From an uncultured Clostridia bacterium (GTDB taxonomy: Bacteria; Bacillota; Clostridia; Oscillospirales; Acutalibacteraceae), in NCBI GenBank assembly GCA_947585745.1, contig CANPXF010000004.1, forward strand, positions 1 through 64,000: DNA of 64,000 bases. Direction: 5' to 3'. Below, in pieces: positions 52,042 to 60,976 of the stretch (its first letter is position 1; the number at the start of each line of letters is the position of its first letter). The position numbers were made by a program, and so were the translations under genes. A model generated the notes under the pieces. It ran no database searches and had not been told where the DNA came from. It worked only from the letters and a program-made list of their open reading frames with translations.

Positions 52042-52569
52042 ATGAACAACGAAGTTATTAATGCTATGATTGAAAGAAGAAGTATAAGAAAGTACAAGCC
52101 CGATATGGTCGATAAAGAGATTATTGACGAGATTATAAAAGCGGGGCTTTACGCCGCGAGCGGCAGAGGATATCAGGCGGTAATTATCGTTTCGGTTACG
52201 GACAAAAAACTGCGCGACAGGCTTATGGAAATGAATAGAAAAATCGGCGGTTGGGACGAGGGATTTGACCCGTTTTACGGCGCTCCCGCGGTTTTAATTG
52301 TGCTTGCCGATAAATCTGTTCCCACGCGCGTTTACGACGGAAGTCTTGTGATGGGAAATCTTATGCTTGCCGCCCACACATTGGGCGTCGGAAGCTGTTG
52401 GATACACCGCGCGAAAGAGGAATTTGAAAGTGAAGAGGGAAAGGAAATTTTAAAATCTCTTGGAATAGAGGGCGATTACGAGGGAATAGGACATTGTGTT
52501 CTCGGGTACCCTGACGAGGAAAAACCGCCGATTAAAAGAAAAGAAAACCGTGTTTTCTATGCGGATTAA
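52042..52569 (+). CDS. Nitroreductase family flavoprotein
   Basis: A 175-residue FMN-dependent oxidoreductase (MNNEVINAMIERRSIRKYKPD; GVGSCWIHRAKEEF; GYPDEEKPP). Likely reduces nitro compounds or quinones with NAD(P)H. Starts 17 bp after the Sfp-like gene; GGAAAGG upstream. Probably co-transcribed. Confidence 0.92.
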   Translation: MNNEVINAMIERRSIRKYKPDMVDKEIIDEIIKAGLYAASGRGYQAVIIVSVTDKKLRDRLMEMNRKIGGWDEGFDPFYGAPAVLIVLADKSVPTRVYDGSLVMGNLMLAAHTLGVGSCWIHRAKEEFESEEGKEILKSLGIEGDYEGIGHCVLGYPDEEKPPIKRKENRVFYAD

Positions 52570-52707
52570 TTTTTCTGATTCTTGAAAGTATTTTAACTTG
52601 CTTTTTGTTACAAATAATTAACGGGATAATAAAACGAAGGTTGTATCTAAAAAAGTGAAATAAAATTCGGACATCAGTTAAAAAATGTATTGTATAAAAT
52701 TCAGATT

Positions 52708-52743
52708 AAAAAAACCGAAAGGCGTTTGCCCTTCGGTTTTTTT
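52708..52743. terminator. Bidirectional terminator between nitroreductase and SASP genes
   Basis: AAAAACCGAA-GGC / GCC-TTCGGTTTTTTT stem with GTTT loop, flanked by A- and T-runs, serving both convergent genes. Confidence 0.85.
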
Positions 52744-52775
52744 ATGATTTTAAAGTTTTTATGCTTATTATATGC

Positions 52776-52967
52776 TTACTTTAAGCCTTTTTCATAAGAC
52801 TCAATCATCTTTTTAACCATCTGACCGCCGACAGAACCTGCCTGACGAGCAGTGATGTCGCCGTTGTATCCCTGCTTGAGGTTAACGCCTACTTCGTTAG
52901 CAGCTTCCATCTTGAAGCGCTCGAGAGCTTCCTTAGCCTCAGGTACTACGATATTACTCTTAGACAT
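52776..52967 (-). CDS. Alpha/beta-type small acid-soluble spore protein
   Basis: A 63-residue SASP. LERFKMEAANEVGVNLKQGYNGDITARQAGSVGGQMVKKMIE matches the DNA-binding family signature (GPR cleavage region near MEAANE). It coats spore DNA for UV and heat resistance and feeds germination. AAAGGAG precedes the ATG. Monocistronic and probably under SigG. Direct evidence of a spore former. Confidence 0.96.
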   Translation of the reverse strand: MSKSNIVVPEAKEALERFKMEAANEVGVNLKQGYNGDITARQAGSVGGQMVKKMIESYEKGLK

Positions 52968-53201
52968 AGCAAACTACTCCTTTTCTTTTTATTTTTTATA
53001 ATTTATAAATTAAGCAACTTTGATGTTGCTATAGTATTGTGTGAGTTTTTTCTAAGAATATATGTAGCAATTTTTACAAGTATTTGTTGCTAAAAAATGT
53101 TTTAATATTAAAACTTGTATATTGAATTTGTTTAAGAATTTATTATATTTTAAAGATACTTAAGTGTAAAATTTTAACAACAAAAACTTTAAAATCAATA
53201 A

Positions 53202-53231
53202 AAATCGTCCTTGTATTCACAAGGGCGATTT
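53202..53231. terminator. Terminator after the metallophosphoesterase gene
   Basis: AAATCGTCCTTGT (53202-53214) pairs with 53219-53231 around ATTC. On the minus strand it follows the metallophosphoesterase stop and is followed by TTTTATTGATTTT. The gap 52,968-53,201 holds only promoter-type sequence for the SASP gene and no gene. Confidence 0.75.
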
Positions 53232-53244
53232 CAGTTTATGAACA

Positions 53245-53832
53245 TTATATTTCAATCACGCAGTAGTTGTAAGCGTTTACTACGGTTGTTTTGCCGTGTT
53301 CGGTTTTTTGCGGAATGGCTGTTCCGTAATTTCTGTGAATATGTCCGTGAAGAAAGAATTTCGGTTTATAGCGCTCTATAAGTTTATTAAAGCAATCAAA
53401 ACCGCGGTGAGGCAGAGTATCAAAATCGTTTATGTGTCTTGCGGGAGCGTGAGTGACAAGAATATCAAAGCCCCTGTGCCGAAAAATAGACGGAAGAATT
53501 TTTCTTACCCTGCGTTTCATCTGTTTTTCCGAGTACATATATTTGCCCTCGCGGTATCGGTAAGAACCGCCCAACCCGACAATCCTTACTCCGTTATATA
53601 CATAGAGTTTATCATCAATACATATACAGCCCTCGGGAGATTCCTTTTGATTTTCGTCGTGATTGCCGTGAATATATAAAAGCGGACAGTCAGCCATAGT
53701 GACAAGAAATTCAAGGTATTCCGCCTTTAAATCACCGCAGGCGATAATAAGGTCAAAGCCGTCAAGCTTTCCGGGTATGTAAAAATCATAAAAAAACTTT
53801 GACTCAATGTCGGCGACAGCGAGAATTTTCAT
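53245..53832 (-). CDS. Metallophosphoesterase
   Basis: A 195-residue calcineurin-like phosphoesterase: VADIES (metal Asp), IACGDLKAEYLE, IHGNHDEN, VTHAPAR and HGHIHRN supply the two-metal site. Substrate unknown (nucleotide or phosphodiester). Its ATG overlaps the stop of the ParB-BMP gene by four bases (ATGA), so the two are translationally coupled. Confidence 0.9.
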   Translation of the reverse strand: MKILAVADIESKFFYDFYIPGKLDGFDLIIACGDLKAEYLEFLVTMADCPLLYIHGNHDENQKESPEGCICIDDKLYVYNGVRIVGLGGSYRYREGKYMYSEKQMKRRVRKILPSIFRHRGFDILVTHAPARHINDFDTLPHRGFDCFNKLIERYKPKFFLHGHIHRNYGTAIPQKTEHGKTTVVNAYNYCVIEI

Positions 53833-55790
53833 ATCTCGTCACCTGCTTTCGGTTGGGAGGCTTGTGAGTGAGCGCTCTGTGATTTTTCTATACCTGCCAT
53901 ATCAACTGTGGCTTTTCCCATAGGGCTCAGTTCTTCATATTTCGGGATAGAGCCGACTACGTTTTCAACGAGATAATCCATATTAATAATCTGTTCAAGA
54001 GTTAAGGACTTTTGACCTTCGCCGATTTTTTCTCCGTTTTGGCTGTACATCGGGGTGAGAAACGGTATACATACATTGTGAATTATGCTTTCTTTTAACA
54101 GGTCGGCGAAACGTCTGGATGCCAAGGAGAGCGATTTTGAATAAACTACGTCAACAACTCCGGCGGACATTCCCCAGTAATAATTCAGAGCTTTGTTGCT
54201 GTTTTCGTATTCGGATTGCAGAGTTTTGTCAAATACGCGTCTAAGTATTTTTTCGTAATATACTCCCCAATTCCAAACGGGATTCGCAATAAGCTCCATA
54301 TCATCTCCGTGGATACAGGAAAGCCCGAAACTGCTCCTGTCATCGTACAAAAATCTTGCCGTATCCTGCGAAGAAATAAGGTGAATATTTTGTCTTTTAA
54401 GAGCTTGAGAGGCTTCCTGCGCGCCCTTTATTGCCGACCATTCGAGATAAACCTTAGCCCGCGGATTGACCATTTGAGCGCCCAGGGCAAAGGCGTTAAT
54501 TCCCGCAATCTGACCGTATATCGGATAGTCGCATACATATCCGAGTTTTCCGCTGTCGGTAATCGAGCCCGCGATTGCACCGAGGATAAATTTTGCCTCA
54601 TACATTCTTGTATAATAAGAGCGTATGTATCTGTGAGATTTGTTCAGAGAGCAGTTCATAATTACTATATCGGGGTGTTCTACAGCCGCCCTGAGGCTTG
54701 CCTGTAAAAGCCTTGGAGTTGTCGTAAAAATGATTTTGCTTTTGTCCTCAACAGCCTGCTCTATGACGGCGAACGGGTCATTATCCATAACATTTGAATA
54801 GGCCTTCGTTTCAATTTTATCGTCAAAAATACGCTGTATGTAGCGCCGTCCCTTTTCGTGGCCGAGAACCCAGCCCGAGCTTTCGGGAGTGCCGTCGTAG
54901 AGAAACGCCACCTTTGTGACAGAAGGGGAGGGAGAAGGCAGAACCTTTGAGAGCACGCCGGGTTTCTTTTCTTCTGACGGGTGGAGCTTTAATTCAATTG
55001 GAGCCTCATCCTCTTTTAAAATGACATCCTCCCACATTCTGCTTAAATTTTTCTTTATATCGGCGGTTTCGGTATTTTTAAGCTCATGATAACCGTAAAT
55101 CTTAATATAACCGAGCATCGCGTCGCCGACGGTAGACTGAAGCTTATCACCGCCGTTTGAAATATACGCCTGCTTAAAGTAGTAATATACGGCGGAAAAT
55201 TCCCTGCGCTCATCCTCGGTCCATTCCTCGTCAGTTTCCTTGCCGAGCGCCTTTTGAAGTGTCGCATAGCTTCCGCGTTCGCTGAACTCTATAAAATTAA
55301 TTTTGCTGTATTTATAAAAAGATACAAACTCATAGTAAAGCTCAACTTCTTCCTCGCCTGTTCTTTCGGGAAGAATACGGATTACGTTGCCTGATATATT
55401 ATAAGCGTCAAAAAATTTCAGAACGCTTACTCGTTTATTTCCCTCCTCAACATAAAAGCGGTTCATATATTCGTACACTTTTATCGGGTCGCGTATGCCT
55501 TCGGTTATATGAGCCTGACATAAATGCTTCCACTTTTGCGCAAATTCGGTTTTTTCTTCCATAATCGGCATAAAATTCGGAGCGAACGCGTTTACGCGTC
55601 CGCGTGACTTTGTTCCGACTATCTGGTCCATAGGTATTTGCACAAGTCCCAAATCTATGCCTGCTGACGCTTTCTCGGAGGATAGAAAATCATCGAGTAC
55701 GGGCAGACAGGGAGATTTGCCCTTGGAAACGCAAAGACGGTATTCTTTTTGCGCGAGCTTTAAGGCTTCTTTGTAATATACGTCAGGCAT
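53829..55790 (-). CDS. ParB-like domain fused to a BMP-type (PnrA/Med-like) binding domain
   Basis: A 653-residue protein without a signal peptide or lipobox. Residues up to about 290 include a ParB/Srx-like stretch (DPIKVYEYMNRFYVEEGNKRVSVLKFF). About 305-560 is a BMP/PnrA-like nucleoside-binding fold (TKVAFLYDGTPESSGWVLGHEKGRRYIQ; AKFILGAIAGSITDSGKLGYVCDYPIYGQIAGINAFALGAQMVNP). BMP domains normally lie outside the membrane as ABC substrate binders; here it should be cytoplasmic, like Bacillus Med. Start at 55790 (MPDVYYKE) with AGGAG eight bases upstream. Coupled to a metallophosphoesterase. Function unknown; nucleoside sensing is inference. Confidence 0.75.
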   Translation of the reverse strand: MPDVYYKEALKLAQKEYRLCVSKGKSPCLPVLDDFLSSEKASAGIDLGLVQIPMDQIVGTKSRGRVNAFAPNFMPIMEEKTEFAQKWKHLCQAHITEGIRDPIKVYEYMNRFYVEEGNKRVSVLKFFDAYNISGNVIRILPERTGEEEVELYYEFVSFYKYSKINFIEFSERGSYATLQKALGKETDEEWTEDERREFSAVYYYFKQAYISNGGDKLQSTVGDAMLGYIKIYGYHELKNTETADIKKNLSRMWEDVILKEDEAPIELKLHPSEEKKPGVLSKVLPSPSPSVTKVAFLYDGTPESSGWVLGHEKGRRYIQRIFDDKIETKAYSNVMDNDPFAVIEQAVEDKSKIIFTTTPRLLQASLRAAVEHPDIVIMNCSLNKSHRYIRSYYTRMYEAKFILGAIAGSITDSGKLGYVCDYPIYGQIAGINAFALGAQMVNPRAKVYLEWSAIKGAQEASQALKRQNIHLISSQDTARFLYDDRSSFGLSCIHGDDMELIANPVWNWGVYYEKILRRVFDKTLQSEYENSNKALNYYWGMSAGVVDVVYSKSLSLASRRFADLLKESIIHNVCIPFLTPMYSQNGEKIGEGQKSLTLEQIINMDYLVENVVGSIPKYEELSPMGKATVDMAGIEKSQSAHSQASQPKAGDEI

Positions 55791-55999
55791 AGTACCACTC
55801 CTCATATCTTTGTAATTAGTATAATACATATTTCTAAAGATGTCTACAGAATAATTGCAATGTTTATTTAATTATATACTTGGATAAAACCTGATTATGT
55901 GGTACTATATTATTTGTAAAAAAAATATTTATTGATTAGCTCAGACATTAAAGTGTTTGCGCGAAAATTAAAATAAACAGTAATTAAAGGGTGTTTTAA

Positions 56000-56554
56000 A
56001 TGGAGAAAAAGCCATACAAATTAGGCGTATTGGTGGGACGGTTTCAGGGACTTCATAAGGGCCACGAAATGATGATAAACAAAGCCGTTGAGCTTTGCGA
56101 TGAGGTAGGTATATTTATCGGTTCGTCGCAGGAGAAAGGAACATTTAAAAATCCGTTCTCCTATGAAATGAGAAAGGCGTTGATTCAAAAGATTTATAAA
56201 AACGATGTTGAAATCTGCCCTCTGCCCGATATAGGCGTCGGAAACAACTCAAAATGGGGCGATTACGTCATTGATAATGCGGTTAAACACTTTCATAAAA
56301 CTCCCGATTTGCTTGTTTCGGGAAGGGAAGAAAGGCGTGTTGATTGGTTCGACAGCAAAAACGGCGCCGATATTTCTCTGCTTTACATTCCGAAGTCAAT
56401 TGATATTTCAGCCTCGCAAATGCGCGCTCTTTTCTTAAATAATGATTTTGAAGTATGGAAAAAATACACTAATCAAAAGCTTTGGGGAGAGTTTGAAACT
56501 CTGAAAAATCTTGTAATTGACGCTAAGGACAAGCTTAAAACCGAAAGTATTTAA
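56000..56554 (+). CDS. Nicotinamide-nucleotide adenylyltransferase-like enzyme (NadM/NadR type)
   Basis: A 184-residue nucleotidyltransferase. GVLVGRFQGLHKGHEMMINKA contains the HxGH-type ATP motif and ISASQMRALFLNN is the second signature (ISxTxxR-like). It makes NAD from NMN and ATP, in the salvage or last synthesis step. Length fits NadM-type enzymes without a kinase domain. Monocistronic; the flanking gap to 56,694 has AT-rich sequence only. Confidence 0.82.
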   Translation: MEKKPYKLGVLVGRFQGLHKGHEMMINKAVELCDEVGIFIGSSQEKGTFKNPFSYEMRKALIQKIYKNDVEICPLPDIGVGNNSKWGDYVIDNAVKHFHKTPDLLVSGREERRVDWFDSKNGADISLLYIPKSIDISASQMRALFLNNDFEVWKKYTNQKLWGEFETLKNLVIDAKDKLKTESI

Positions 56555-56694
56555 TTTCGTGTTAATTCGGTGTGTAAAAAAGTAAAATTTTTGCAAAAAA
56601 TTTTATTTAATTACTTTTTGTCATTATATTCTCGTTTGGGAGTGATATAGTATAGCCAAAGTGGATAGAAAACCGAAGCTCCGAGGAGGAAAAA

Positions 56695-57111
56695 ATGAAA
56701 AAGACAAGAAGATTTACATCATTTTTATCAGCGTTAATTTTAACCTTTTCGTTTGTAACAGCAATCTGCGCCGTGCCTGCGTCCGCTTTAAAAAAGCAAA
56801 AATCACAGGCAACAGAAAAATATACTCTTCCCAAAACTACCGTAAAGCTTAATTCATTCGCAAAGGTCTACGAATTTAAGGTTAAGGGAAAAGCCTCCTA
56901 CGGCTATGACTGGACTTATAAAATCAATAATAAAAACATAAAGGTGAATTGTAAGTACGATTTTAAGCTTCACCGTTATACCTTTAAAGTTACGGGAAAA
57001 AGCTACGGACTTACAAAGCTTACCATTAAATATAAGAAAAACAATGTATGGGAAAAGGTTCCTATGAAAATATTTGTAGACCCTAAAAAATACATAATGA
57101 GGACAAAGTAG
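56695..57111 (+). CDS. Secreted small lysine-rich protein
   Basis: A 138-residue protein from ATG 56695 with GAGGAGG upstream. The signal peptide (RRFTSFLSALILTFSFVTAI, cut near ASA) is followed by about 100 basic residues with a beta pattern (VKLNSFAKVYEFKVKGKASYGYDWTYKINNKNIKV... in segments) resembling Ig-like Big domains. No anchor. Function unknown. Confidence 0.65.
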   Translation: MKKTRRFTSFLSALILTFSFVTAICAVPASALKKQKSQATEKYTLPKTTVKLNSFAKVYEFKVKGKASYGYDWTYKINNKNIKVNCKYDFKLHRYTFKVTGKSYGLTKLTIKYKKNNVWEKVPMKIFVDPKKYIMRTK

Positions 57112-57135
57112 AACAACAAAAATGAACGACAAAAA

Positions 57136-57172
57136 ATCCCTCCAATGGTAAATAAAACTACCATCGGGGGAT
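57136..57172 (+). terminator. Terminator after the secreted-protein gene
   Basis: ATCCC-C--ATGGTA pairs with TACCAT--G-GGGAT (57136-57172) and is followed by GTTTATTTTAA. Confidence 0.65.
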
Positions 57173-57232
57173 GTTTATTTTAATAGAATACACAAGAACA
57201 GTATGAAAAATCGCATTTAAAAGGAGGTTTAT

Positions 57233-58117
57233 ATGGAGCTTACATTAAAAAATTTGCAGAAAAGCTTCGGGAAAAAGGAAGTTTTAAAAGGAATTTCTTT
57301 CAGTACAGAGGGCGGAAAAGCGTTTGGACTGCTGGGAAGAAACGGAGCGGGAAAAACAACTTCCATAAGAATTATAATGGGAGTATTTTCAGCTGACGGC
57401 GGAGAGGTTTTAATTGACGGGAAACCGATTGATTATAACAAGATACAAATCGGTTATCTCCCTGAGGAGAGAGGACTTTATCCGAAAAAGAAAATTATTG
57501 ACCAGTTGGTTTATTTTGCAAATCTTAAAGGTATGAACTATAAAAGCGCGGTAAAGTCCGTTGATTATTGGCTTAGAAGGCTTAATATGACTGAATACAG
57601 GGATAAGAGGCTCGATACTCTTTCAAAGGGCAATCAGCAAAAAATCCAGCTTATTACAGCCATTGCGCACAACCCTCAGATTATTATTTTAGACGAGCCG
57701 TTTTCAGGTCTTGACCCGGTTAACGCGATGATATTAAAGGATGTTGTCAAGGAGCAGATAAAAAAGGGAAAAATAGTATTATTCTCAAGTCATCAGATGA
57801 ATTACATAGAAGAATTTTGTGACAAAATTGCTATTCTTAACAACGGTAAAATCGCTTTGCAGGGCGAGCTTTACGATATTAAAAGAAACTATGTCCGTGA
57901 TAAGCTTATTGTGCGTTCCGAAAATGCGGACAAAATAGTTGAGGAGCTCGGAGAATGTTGTTCATTGACAGAAACGGGGGAAATTAAAATTCAGCTTAAC
58001 TCTGAAAATGAAAAGCAGAATATGATGAAAACGCTCACGGAAAAATACGATATTGACGAAATTAAGGTTTTTGAGCCTTCGTTAAATGATATTTTCGTTG
58101 AGTACACGAAAAATTAA
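57233..58117 (+). CDS. ABC transporter ATP-binding protein (NatA-like)
   Basis: A 294-residue ATPase with Walker A GRNGAGKTT, signature LSKGNQQKIQ, Walker B IIILDEPFSGLDP and switch SSHQMNYIEEFCD. The C-terminal extension (about 220-294) is typical of the NatA/DUF4162 group that pairs with NatB-type permeases exporting Na+ or drugs. Strong AGGAGG. The permease starts 19 bp after its stop. Confidence 0.93.
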   Translation: MELTLKNLQKSFGKKEVLKGISFSTEGGKAFGLLGRNGAGKTTSIRIIMGVFSADGGEVLIDGKPIDYNKIQIGYLPEERGLYPKKKIIDQLVYFANLKGMNYKSAVKSVDYWLRRLNMTEYRDKRLDTLSKGNQQKIQLITAIAHNPQIIILDEPFSGLDPVNAMILKDVVKEQIKKGKIVLFSSHQMNYIEEFCDKIAILNNGKIALQGELYDIKRNYVRDKLIVRSENADKIVEELGECCSLTETGEIKIQLNSENEKQNMMKTLTEKYDIDEIKVFEPSLNDIFVEYTKN

Positions 58118-58136
58118 AGGTGAGGAGGGAATAAGA

Positions 58137-59375
58137 ATGAACCAGTTTTCAACTATATTAAAATTTGAATTAAAAAGTTGCTTCCAGAAAAAGGCGTTTG
58201 TCGGAATAACAATATTTCTTGTATTGGTTATAGCGTTTGTGATGTTTTCGCCTCGAGTTTTCGGAATGTTTTCAGACGATGATACACAAAGCAGTGAGAG
58301 TAAGCCCGTAATTCTTGTCGTTGCGGACAGTCCGAAAAACGCGGACTTTTTGAAGAAATACTTTGCAAAAGCTTTTGTAGATTATGATGTAAAGATTTCA
58401 GATAAAAATCTTACTGATGTAAAAAATCAGATTATATCTCAAAAAGCGGAATGCGCGTTCGTTTTAAAAAGTTTAAGCTCCTATGAGTATTATGTAAATA
58501 ACCTTTCTCTCTACGACTCAAATACTCAAATTGCCGATGAAGCTTTGGAAAATATTTACCGTATGAACGAGATGGAGAAAAACGGAGTTCCTATGGAAAA
58601 TGTTGAAAAAGTATTTAACACCTCTATAGAACACGATACTAAAGCCTTGGGACAAAATCAGGCGCAGAATTTTTTCTATACATATATTATGATTTTTGCT
58701 CTGTATTTTGTTATAATTATTTACGGTCAGATGGTGGCTACAAATGTCGCAACCGAAAAAAGCTCAAGAGCTATGGAGCTTCTTATAACAAGCGCGAAGC
58801 CTGTAAGTATGATGTTTGGAAAAATCATAGCTTCGTGTCTCGCGGGATTAATTCAATTAGTCGCCGTTTTCGGCTCCGCTTATCTTTTCTATAACATAAA
58901 TAAACCGTATTGGACGGGCAATCCGCTTATAGAATCTATCTTTAATATGCCCTTGGAGCTTCTTGTTTATATGGTTATATTCTTTATTTTGGGCTTCTTT
59001 ATTTACGCTTTCCTTTACGGGGCTATCGGTTCTACCGTTTCAAAGCTTGAGGATATCAATACTGCGGTAATGCCTCTTACACTCATATTCGTAATTGCGT
59101 TCTTTGTTGTTGTTTATTCTATGACAAACGGCTCGGTAGACAACATTATGATGGTTGTCTGCTCTTATATTCCGTTTACTTCTCCTGTGGCGATGTTTAC
59201 CCGAATTGCGATGAGTACCGTACCATTTTACGAAATATTGATTTCAATTGCGATTCTTGTCGCTTCCGTAATCGGAATAGGTGTGATTTCCGCAAAAATT
59301 TACCGCGTCGGCGTTTTGCTCTACGGAACAACCCCGAAAATCGGCTCTTTGCTTAAAGCTATTAAAAAGGCGTAA
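58137..59375 (+). CDS. ABC-2 permease (NatB-like)
   Basis: A 412-residue permease: first helix near 28-46, a large extracytoplasmic domain (about 50-195), then five helices with AMELLITSAKPVSMMFGKIIA, the coupling motif of NatB-type exporters. Start at ATG 58137 with GAGGAGGG upstream. Works with the ATPase before it to export ions or drugs. Confidence 0.92.
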   Translation: MNQFSTILKFELKSCFQKKAFVGITIFLVLVIAFVMFSPRVFGMFSDDDTQSSESKPVILVVADSPKNADFLKKYFAKAFVDYDVKISDKNLTDVKNQIISQKAECAFVLKSLSSYEYYVNNLSLYDSNTQIADEALENIYRMNEMEKNGVPMENVEKVFNTSIEHDTKALGQNQAQNFFYTYIMIFALYFVIIIYGQMVATNVATEKSSRAMELLITSAKPVSMMFGKIIASCLAGLIQLVAVFGSAYLFYNINKPYWTGNPLIESIFNMPLELLVYMVIFFILGFFIYAFLYGAIGSTVSKLEDINTAVMPLTLIFVIAFFVVVYSMTNGSVDNIMMVVCSYIPFTSPVAMFTRIAMSTVPFYEILISIAILVASVIGIGVISAKIYRVGVLLYGTTPKIGSLLKAIKKA

Positions 59376-59401
59376 TTCAATCATTAAAATTCAAATAACG
59401 G

Positions 59402-59442
59402 AAATTCCCTCTATGGTATTAACCATAAAGGGAATTTTTTTA
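59402..59442. terminator. Terminator between natB-like and gltD genes
   Basis: AATTCCCT-TATGGT / ACCATA-AGGGAATT with TTTTTTT on the plus strand. It may serve both convergent genes. Confidence 0.8.
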
Positions 59443-59479
59443 GGGAACAAAAATATAAAAATTGAATAATCGTTTTTAT

Positions 59480-60964
59480 TTAAAGATTTGTATATCCCAT
59501 TAGGTCTTCGTCAACCTCGCGCGCGGCATCTCTGCCCTCGCGTATCGCCCATACCACGAGCGACTGACCTCTGCGCATATCTCCTGCCGTAAAAATATTT
59601 TCAACGTTCGTTTTATGGGAATTTTGGGGCGTTTCCACGTTGGTACGCGCGTTGGTTTTGACCTTGAATGCGTCTGTTACATAGTTTTCACTTCCGAGGA
59701 AACCTGCGGCGATTAAAACAAGCTCCGCTTTTACGCTGTATTCGGAGCCTTTGACCTCCGTCATCACCATTCTGCCCGTTTTTTTGTCCTTTTCAGGCTT
59801 AAGCTTTACGAGAACAACGCTTGTCAGTTTGCCGTTTTTATCCTTGACAAATTCTTTAACTGTGGTCTGATACACTCTCGGGTCCTTGCCGTAAACCTCA
59901 ATCGCCTCTTCCTGACCGTAATCGGTTTTGGATACTCTCGGGTATTCGGGCCACGGGTTATCATCGGTTCTTTCATCGGGGAGCTTTGGCATCATTTCAA
60001 GCTGTGTAACGGATTTCGCTTTGTGCCTTACACACGTTCCGACGCAGTCGTTTCCTGTGTCGCCTCCTCCGATAACGATAACATTTTTATTCTTTGCAGA
60101 AATATATGTACCGTCTTTCAAGCCGTTGTCGAGGAGGGATTTTGTAGTTGATTTCAGAAAGTCTACCGCAAAGTAAATACCCTCGGAATCTCTGCCCTCG
60201 GCCTTAATGTCCCTTGGGTTTGACGCTCCGCAGGCGAGTATAACTCTGTCAAATTCTTTCATAATTTCATCGGCGGTAATGTCTTTTCCCACATTTACTC
60301 CCGTCTTGAATTCGACGCCTTCCTCCTTCATAATTTGAACCTTTCGGTCAATTACGCTTTTTTCAAGCTTCATATTCGGTATTCCGTACATCAGAAGTCC
60401 GCCTACACGGTCGCTTCTCTCAAATACGGTTACGCTGTGACCGCGTCTGTTTAGCATATCGGCGGCGGAAAGCCCCGACGGTCCAGAGCCGATAACGGCA
60501 ATTTTCTTGCCCGTTCTCACTTTTGGCGGGTCTGCTTTAGCATAGCCTGCGAGATAAGCGTTTTCAATAATGCTGTACTCGTTTGCTCTTACGGTTACCG
60601 CGTCGCCGTTAGCCGAGCAGGTGCAGGCTTTTTCGCACAAAGCGGGACAAACCCTTGATGTAAATTCGGGAAAGCTGTTTGTCAGCTTTAATCTGTGGTA
60701 TGCCTGTTCCCACGCGTCTTTATAAAGAAGGTCGTTCCACTCCGGGATAAGGTTGTTGAGCGGACAGCCCGAGTACATAGAGCCTATCATCATTCCCGAT
60801 TGACAAAACGGCACTCCGCATTCCATACAGCGTGAGGCTTGTTTTTTCTGTTCATCGTGAGACAGAGGAGTGTGAAATTCGTTGTAGTTTTTAATCCGTT
60901 CTTTTACAGACGAAGCTTTCGCGTCCTCGCGGTTGAACTCCAAAAATCCTGTCGGTTTTCCCAT
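59480..60964 (-). CDS. gltD: Glutamate synthase small subunit
   Basis: A 494-residue flavoprotein that passes electrons from NAD(P)H to the large subunit. The N-terminal Fe-S cysteines are in CMECGVPFCQSGM...GCPLNN and CPALCEKACTC; FAD-binding GSGPSGLSAAD and NAD(P)-binding GGGDTGNDCVG follow. AGGAGG precedes the ATG. It starts 12 bp after gltB; the pair assimilates ammonia via glutamine and 2-oxoglutarate. Confidence 0.95.
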   Translation of the reverse strand: MGKPTGFLEFNREDAKASSVKERIKNYNEFHTPLSHDEQKKQASRCMECGVPFCQSGMMIGSMYSGCPLNNLIPEWNDLLYKDAWEQAYHRLKLTNSFPEFTSRVCPALCEKACTCSANGDAVTVRANEYSIIENAYLAGYAKADPPKVRTGKKIAVIGSGPSGLSAADMLNRRGHSVTVFERSDRVGGLLMYGIPNMKLEKSVIDRKVQIMKEEGVEFKTGVNVGKDITADEIMKEFDRVILACGASNPRDIKAEGRDSEGIYFAVDFLKSTTKSLLDNGLKDGTYISAKNKNVIVIGGGDTGNDCVGTCVRHKAKSVTQLEMMPKLPDERTDDNPWPEYPRVSKTDYGQEEAIEVYGKDPRVYQTTVKEFVKDKNGKLTSVVLVKLKPEKDKKTGRMVMTEVKGSEYSVKAELVLIAAGFLGSENYVTDAFKVKTNARTNVETPQNSHKTNVENIFTAGDMRRGQSLVVWAIREGRDAAREVDEDLMGYTNL

Positions 60965-60976
60965 TTTAACTCCTCC

